From assembly GCA_000320545.1 (NCBI GenBank), contig ADNK01000874.1, forward strand, positions 40,001 through 67,500: 27,500 nucleotides of DNA. Reading direction: 5' to 3'. Source of the DNA: Bigelowiella natans CCMP2755 (lineage: Eukaryota; Cercozoa; Chlorarachniophyceae). The notes under the pieces were generated by a model. It was given only the letters and a program-made list of their open reading frames with translations, was not told the DNA's origin and did no database searches. Shown piece by piece: positions 21,866-27,500 of this stretch. Position numbers and translations under genes: made by a program. Every line of letters starts with the position of its first letter. The stretch's first letter is position 1.

Positions 21866-24800
21866 TCGCTGTCTTAGTTGTGAATTCAACAAAGAACAAT
21901 CAATCAAATAATGCTCTATACATAGCCACCACCCTCCTCCCCCTCCTCATCATTATCAACATCATCATGCAATGTCACGCTACCTCCATGGTTATTAGAA
22001 TTCTGATGATTTGAATATTATTACCTTGTGGCCTTTTCAACTTCAAGGGTCTTCAGGGTCATAAACAGAGTCCATGCAAATACTGTAGTTGTCATGAAAC
22101 TCTTCCTTCTAATGCTACTCTCCTCCTCCTCCTCTTTTGTGTCATCTTGCTCTCTACATCTTCCTTTTGTCTCCGAATTCCATGCAGTTCTGTCCCCTCT
22201 CTTTCTCCCTCTCTCCATTTGTTTTCTATTTTCATAGCAATTTTTTATCTGAACCCTATTCAATTCATTTATTGCTTCCATAAGGCGATGGCTTTGACGA
22301 ATGGAAGTTGGAAGCACCTGCATCAATGCATTTTGAGATTTAGAGGAGGCGGGGGTGTGATGATGATGATGATGATGATGATGATGAGAAAGGAGGGCTT
22401 GCTCTCCAATTGTTAGATAGTATAATAATGAGGGTGGGTGATGAAACAGTGACACTTTTTATACCTGTTGATAAAGTGCATGTCCCAATAATTTGCTGCT
22501 GTCATCATCTTGAGCTACAGAGGCATTATTTTTTAAGTTACTTAACCTTCGGCTCGCCATGACCTGTGGTAATGATGGTAATGATGGTGGAGAAGGGGAA
22601 CTCGACGACGAGGAAGAAGATAAAACCACATGATTGGAGTATATGTCCCACAGATTTATCCAGGCCTTCTTTAGATCTTCTTCGTACTTAAGATAGTGAT
22701 AATAGTGGTAGCAATGGTACTTCTTGTTGGGGGAGCTACTTCTGCTGTCACACCTCGAATGATGATAAAAATTATCACCACCACCACCACCACCACCACC
22801 ACCACCACTATCCCTTCTGTAATCGTTGAGAACATTGATGGGTAAAAGCAGTGAATCTGTAATCATTTCAGTCCATGCTTGAATGAGACTTGATCCTAGT
22901 GCTAATGCCGCTACTACTCTGGATGATGATGATGATGATGACGATGGTTCCTGGCGCTCATAGAAATATTTCTCTCTCACTCCCTTATCTTCCTCCCCTT
23001 TACAATCACCTTCCTTATCACAATGATCTTCACCATCCTGTTTCCTTGTCACAATTGATGCTCTATTTCGTCGTTCTGGCCTCTGCTTCCTCTTGCGGTT
23101 GTTGCTGTTATTATTTGCATTCGCCATCTTCATTATCCTTACTGCAATATCCTTGATGTGGGGTCCTATCAGGGTCAAAACCTTCCATAATACAGCTGTA
23201 GATTGCTTCTGTCGCGTTTGTATCGTACACTTTGACTGAGTAGTTGTTGCTGTAGTTGTTGTTAGCTGTTCGCCTTCCTTCTCAACTCCTCCATGACCAA
23301 CACAATTTGTTACTACATCATCATTCTTGTCACCATTCCTATTGCTTCTATCGCCCTTTTGCGCGTTCTCGCTGCTATTGGTGCTGCTGTATTTTGCTGA
23401 ATACAATTCATCTATTCTTTCAACAGCTGTAAGATAAGTGTCACGGCTGTCAGCTTCACCTCCGCTGCTCTTGTTTGTTGTTTCTGCTGTACACTTACCT
23501 TTCAGGGATTTATGTCGATGTGATAGTAACCGTGGGTTCGTCACGACAGCCTCTCTTGTTGTTTTCATAAGTTGGATGCAGAAACCCTGAAACTCAGGAT
23601 CGTCTCTTAGTAGTACGTAACACTTTCGTCGTCCATCACCATCATCTTCATCATTATTATCTTCCTTCAAGAACTTCAAAACCCATTCGAATATTTCAAC
23701 ACTGTGTGTAAACATGTACGACGCAGCACTTGCCCTGTTGGATGACGACAAAGGTGAAGGTAGGACAGGGTTGCCCTTTTCCTTGCGTGCTGAATCATCT
23801 TCACTCTCGCCGATGACTTGCTCGCCGTCTCTTATTTCGTCCTCTTGTTCTCTCGTTTCATTCTTGTCAGTCATCAACCTCATCTTCCTCCCCTTCCCAT
23901 TTTCATCCAATGAATCACCGTGACACCATTGCAAAATTTGATCTACATCAGTGAATTCCTGCCTATTGCCATCGTTGGCATTATCAGATTTTTTATCAAA
24001 GTGGGTGTAAGATGAAGATTCTTTCTCTCTATTCCCACAGCCTATGATGCTTGCAGCCTTGATTTTCTCGCCTGTATTAATTGCAGCATCACAAGATACG
24101 GAGGTTATTCAAACATTCAAACAACTTCGTTTTTACAAGCGGAATTGAATATATTTTTACCTTTCATGGTTGACGCAGCTACACTTAAAATTCGCGTGAG
24201 ATGAGTAAAAAATACGGATCGAATTGATCTGAATACTGATGACTTGAGAGATACTCCTTCACGTTCACCACTAAATTGTTTTGCCTGCCAAAAATTTATC
24301 AGTTATGATGGATGGATGATAAAAAGTAAGTTATTATATATTTCTAATGATGAGAATGTTAAACCACTACCTTCATCTTATCTCTCCTCTTTGGATTCTT
24401 TCTACTAGTCAGTCTTGCAAATACTGTCTTCATCATTTCCAATATAAGTATAGCAAACAATTTTTGTGAAGACCAAAGATATTCCTCACACCATACAGCA
24501 ATTTGAGTCCAGACTTTGAATGCATCCGAATATATCCGAGGTCTATACTCCGAGCTTATGACGTGCGTTAAAGGACGCGAAAATACTTTGATGTACTTTT
24601 CCCTCACAAAGTAGTCAATGTTTCCGCGAAAGTTGAAACAAAGTGCAAGCCATGAGCTGAGAAGGAGACTTCCAAGTTTCTTATTACCTGCGCCAATGCC
24701 CTTACCAATTACTTTTACAAAGAAATTGCAAGCGTCAATCCTCCTCCTACTACCGCCCTTTTTTTTCTTAAGTTGTTGCTGCTTGAGTAGTAACTTCTTC

Positions 24801-25819
24801 TTACGCTTTTCCGAGTTTTTCGAGAAAAAGTCTAAATGTTGATATTCTCTAAGCTCAATATGTGATCGTATCTCGTTTCCCATTAGAATTATAAGCCATG
24901 TCATTGCTCGAACCGCATCTGGTTTGGTCGTGTCCTTCGAAAGCATTAAGCACAACCGTTCCAGTGATTTCTTAAATACCTGAAATGCACCTTGATTCAA
25001 CTCCGCGCATCTAGCTTTAGCTGGAGATAATTTCGTCAATATACTGTAAGCTTCTGCTCTGATATTTGGCGCCGAGTGCAGGAGCATCGACAACACAATA
25101 GGAGCCCACTCGCTTGCGGCATCAAGGGTCGGAGACGGAAGGTTTTCTATGCACCTCCTCAACGTTCTTAAACAAGCTAAAACAGAGACGGCAGGTTCAT
25201 CGAAACGAAGTTCAGCACTATCCCATTTTGTGGAAGATTTCTCGCTAGCGTTTTGCTGATCTAAAAATCCAATGAAGTATCTTCGAAATCCTTTGAGCAC
25301 AGCGCGAAATATGAACGAAGGTCGATCATCATCTTCCATTGATCGAAGAAGATCCTTGTTGTCCCAGAGAGAGTTTGCTTCGGCTATACAATGCATCTGA
25401 CTTACAATTACATCTCTATTTTTTGTATGCTCTAGGGCCAGGCAAAGGCGTCTCATCGCCGCTCTAATATCAAATCCAAAGCGTTGAAACCTTTCATCGA
25501 AAAGTAACTGTACGAGAAACTTAAATGCTCGTCTAGTTGAGTCAGAATCATTCCCTTCCTCACTGAGATTCCCAGAGGGTCGATCGATCTTCGTAAGGAC
25601 CATTTGGAAAAACTTTGGCATTATATTAATTGCCTCCGTCTTCCGAGCAGGGTCCATACTTTCGATCCGATCTAGCAAAGTCATGAGCCGATTGGTGCTC
25701 ATCAATGGACTGGTGAGGAAGGGATCCTCCAACCCACCCTGATCCACAAGCTTTCCCAAAAGCTGGAGGACCTTGCCATCGTCCAAGGCACCTTCGTCCC
25801 CGTGCTTCGTGGGGTTCAT
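15692..25819 (-). CDS. RIF1: Rif1-like protein (N-terminal HEAT domain) with long low-complexity tail, 16 exons
   Basis: Predicted 2480 aa, close to animal Rif1 in length. Exons (minus): 25819-24371, 24284-24161, 24071-22465, 22317-22025, 21705-21562, 21290-21122, 20894-20718, 20573-20463, 20294-19971, 19787-19714, 19531-18905, 18660-18629, 18429-17805, 17715-17628, 17482-16994, 16801-15692 (TAG). Every junction is GT-AG with matching phase. Residues 1-480 are helical repeats resembling the Rif1 N-terminal domain, notably SSWLALCFNFRGNIDYF and SRPLTHVISSEYRPRIYSDA followed by FKVWTQIAVW. Rif1 controls replication timing, recruits PP1 to origins and acts at telomeres and breaks. The rest is rich in Ser, Glu, Asn, Gly and His runs, with basic NLS-like clusters (NKRRKRRS, PKRKRRSR), an 18-Gln run (about 2022-2039), RVKF at about 2101-2104 and a C-terminal coiled coil (about 2365-2475). 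The call rests on the N-terminus. An upstream exon may add 54 residues. Confidence 0.72.
16810..16843 (-). repeat. (GAT)n at the acceptor of the last Rif1-like exon
   Basis: On the minus strand this is a CAT array followed by CACTGTCAG, the acceptor of exon 16801-15692; the repeat replaces much of the usual pyrimidine tract. Confidence 0.88.
17210..17263 (-). repeat. Exonic CAA/CAG array coding 18 glutamines
   Basis: In the frame of exon 17482-16994 the 54 bp encode exactly 18 Gln, between HRH and KSK. CAA codons dominate, with three CAG interruptions. Confidence 0.85.
19912..19941 (-). repeat. (ATC)n array after a Rif1-like donor
   Basis: On the minus strand the donor GTCAGT at 19970 leads within 15 nt into degenerate then pure ATG repeats. 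Confidence 0.85.
21495..21537 (-). repeat. (CT)n tract in Rif1-like intron
   Basis: Pure CT array (GA on the transcribed strand) directly after exon 21705-21562. Confidence 0.9.
21830..21862 (-). repeat. (TA)n tract in Rif1-like intron
   Basis: Pure TA array in the intron between exons 22317-22025 and 21705-21562, beside a GT-rich stretch (21738-21800). Confidence 0.9.
22778..22808 (-). repeat. Exonic GGT array coding a glycine run
   Basis: Within the 1.6-kb exon 24071-22465; the minus strand reads an 11-Gly run between RRDS and DNFYHH. Confidence 0.85.
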
Positions 25820-26316
25820 TTCATTTGGCAAGGGCTTCCCCGATGCCAGCGGGTCGAACCTTTCTGCTTTTACAAAAGCGACAACAAAAACGAGGACGTT
25901 TTTCGTTCAGATAAGGGAACGACAACAAATAATAGCCATATTCGGGAAGAATCCAGATCTAATGTTTTTACCATACCGATAAATAGTAAGACTCTGCGTC
26001 GCTGGAACAATTCGTAACATGATTCTGGGAGATAAAAGATTGACGACTTTCTTCTTCTTCTTGCCGATATAGTTTCCCGCCAACAAGCCATATCTTTGGT
26101 GTTTTCCAATGTTTATGAATGACGCGGGCAAAGAACAGGCTGCATCGAGGTGCTGACTGCAACATAACTCGAGATAACTCATTCGAAAGGTAGAACAGAC
26201 GGCTTGTGAAGTAATGGCGCCGTACAGTATTAGACGTTGTTCACACATGGAACGCATACTTAAGTGTATGTGTGCGTTTGCACGTCTGAATTTGTATACA
26301 TTAGGCCTGGTCTATC
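25820..26316. promoter_or_regulatory. Shared spacer between head-to-head Rif1-like and Ctf8 genes
   Basis: The 497 bp lie between two divergent start codons and should contain both promoters, so this may be a bidirectional promoter. I see no clear TATA box or repeated operator in it. Part of it may be transcribed as the first Rif1-like exon and intron (25867-26091). The regulatory role is inferred from position only. Confidence 0.45.
25977..26091 (-). CDS. Possible upstream first coding exon of the Rif1-like gene
   Basis: The frame of the first certain Rif1-like exon stays open upstream of ATG 25819 to an acceptor at 25867 (TTTTGTTGTCGCTTTTGTAAAAG). An ATG at 26091 starts MACWRETISARRRRKSSIFY and runs 115 nt to a good donor (TTTATCG then GTATGG). 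The phases match and the join reads ...LLFIAERFDPLASGKP. It may instead be 5' UTR, with translation starting at 25819. Confidence 0.35.
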
Positions 26317-26757
26317 ATGCCGAGAATATCGTTGCTAAGACACCCAAGCCAGAATGGGGAATGGGTTCTTTTTGAACTCCAAGGCAATCTCATTGTGAAG
26401 AAAGGGCATGAATTCCAAGGCAACGATCTTGGAGAACTTACGATAAGCGATGTATGTAGGACATAACCTTACCATAAGTTTTGTCATCTCCTCTTTTTTC
26501 TACTGATTCCAAATTTCATTATTGTAGGGGAAACCCCACATCAAAATAGGAAATTATTTGCTTCAAGGGAAGGTGGTAAAGCTTCCAAAGCCTATGATCG
26601 TGGTACTACATTTGCCTTCAACTGATGTAATATTGGAGGGATCGTATCTTATAATTATTTTTTTGAACAGCTAAATCGGCTCAACAAGGCGCCGAATAGA
26701 AATGAAATTGATATAGTTGCAACAATCCGAGAAAAATATATCTTTTCAAAGAGGTAG
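26317..26757 (+). CDS. CTF8: Chromosome transmission fidelity protein 8 (Ctf8), 3 exons
   Basis: Exons 26317-26451, 26528-26626 and 26671-26757 give a 106-aa protein ending in TAG; all junctions are phase 0 and GT-AG. Ctf8 is a small subunit of the Ctf18-Dcc1-Ctf8 RFC complex, which loads PCNA and supports sister-chromatid cohesion and the replication checkpoint in the nucleus. Family marks are GEWVLFELQGNL near the N-terminus, LGELTISDGKPHIKIGNYLL and GKVVKLPKPMIVVL in the middle, and IVATIREKYIFSKR at the C-terminus. Length is near the usual 100-130 aa, so the gene looks complete. It is divergent from the Rif1-like gene, another chromosome-maintenance factor. The introns are short (76 and 44 nt), without microsatellites. 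Confidence 0.92.
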
Positions 26758-27500
26758 ATAAACATATCTCACGATTTGCTACAACGAAGAATGCATTGTA
26801 ACTTCTTCTTTTACACTCAGGCCCACATTTGTCTTGGGGGGGGGAACATAGCAGGAATATCACGCGCGATTAAACCGTGACCCGTTAAAGAGTCTGAATT
26901 TTGCGCCTACAGTTAAGTCGCGATGCACGACCATGCAAGCGGCATTACAAAGTGGGCATATAAGAGTCCGTAGCTCATTGTAGCTCTATAATTAACAATT
27001 TAAGAAATTAAAGTGAATCACATGATGTAAATTTCAAAATGGACATTTCTAAGCTAACTAACACAAGCTAAGCGCGCTTATGTGCTACTATTCAATCTGT
27101 TAAATTCTATGCGGGGCAACCTCAGGCTCCTACAACCAGAAGTTTATGTCGTCTCTTGCAGTGTGCGAAATACTTATATGCCACCAAGGCAGTATCTAAA
27201 GTACAGGATACATGTGTACCCTCATCCGTCATTACTGGACTACGACGTACTTGTTCTCTAGCTAGCTCTACATCTAAACATCTAGCGCATACATACTGCT
27301 AGACTGCGAGCATTACAGACTGCAGCATATGCATGAACGTGCTTGCTTTCTTTGAGCGCAGCGATGGCTATGCTAGAATGGTGTGCGTTAATAATAACTA
27401 AACGATTCGGCGATGTTGAGAGGCGGTAACAGCTGTGCAGTAATTACGTGGCTTTAGATTCAGCATAGCTGACTTGACAAATAAGCCTGCGCGGAGTACG
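26758..27500. other. Intergenic DNA downstream of Ctf8
   Basis: No exon or RNA gene that I can support. A G-run near 26836-26844 is the only simple tract. The sequence resembles the other spacers: no microsatellites, but GCTAGC, CTAGCTAG and ATGCAT-type words around 27255-27340. Confidence 0.5.

Noticed and set aside
26870-27010. Possible tRNA or small RNA gene
   Set aside because: No cloverleaf, A-box/B-box pair or conserved T-loop could be made out.

Overview
This window is nuclear DNA from a eukaryote, probably a unicellular alga or other protist. The genes are cut by many GT-AG introns whose reading phases match from exon to exon. TAA, TAG and TGA all end genes, so the standard code fits. 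There are no bacterial-type operons or RNA genes that I can see. The exact lineage cannot be settled from the sequence alone. A eukaryotic PrsW-type protease and heavy intron content would suit a stramenopile or another complex alga, but that is inference.

Layout, left to right: (1) 2-1282 +, the 3' part of a type-B carboxylesterase. (2) 1283-2064, a spacer. (3) 2065-5697 +, an unrecognised multi-exon gene with homopolymer tracts. (4) 5926-11518 -, a 23-exon alpha/beta hydrolase (about 614 aa) that converges on gene 3. (5) 12294-14664 +, an 8-exon PrsW-family intramembrane protease, divergent from the hydrolase. (6) 15692-25819 -, a 16-exon gene of about 2480 aa whose N-terminus looks like the HEAT-repeat domain of Rif1. 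(7) 26317-26757 +, a 3-exon Ctf8, head-to-head with the Rif1-like gene. (8) 26758-27500, a spacer.

The hydrolase, PrsW, Rif1-like and Ctf8 exon chains were rebuilt by hand. In each I required GT and AG at the intron ends, matching phases and recognisable family motifs across junctions. Most long ORFs elsewhere in the window are read-throughs of microsatellites or shadows of these exons.

Two genes make a functional pair by position: Rif1 (replication timing, telomere and break protection, PP1 recruitment) and Ctf8 (subunit of the Ctf18-RFC clamp loader, sister-chromatid cohesion) share a spacer of about 500 bp. The other genes show no obvious common pathway. The most unusual traits are a hydrolase whose catalytic triad is pulled apart by two low-complexity insertions, a Rif1-like protein that is mostly homopolymer-rich tail with a possible PP1-docking RVKF, and microsatellites that sit almost only inside transcribed units, often right at splice sites.
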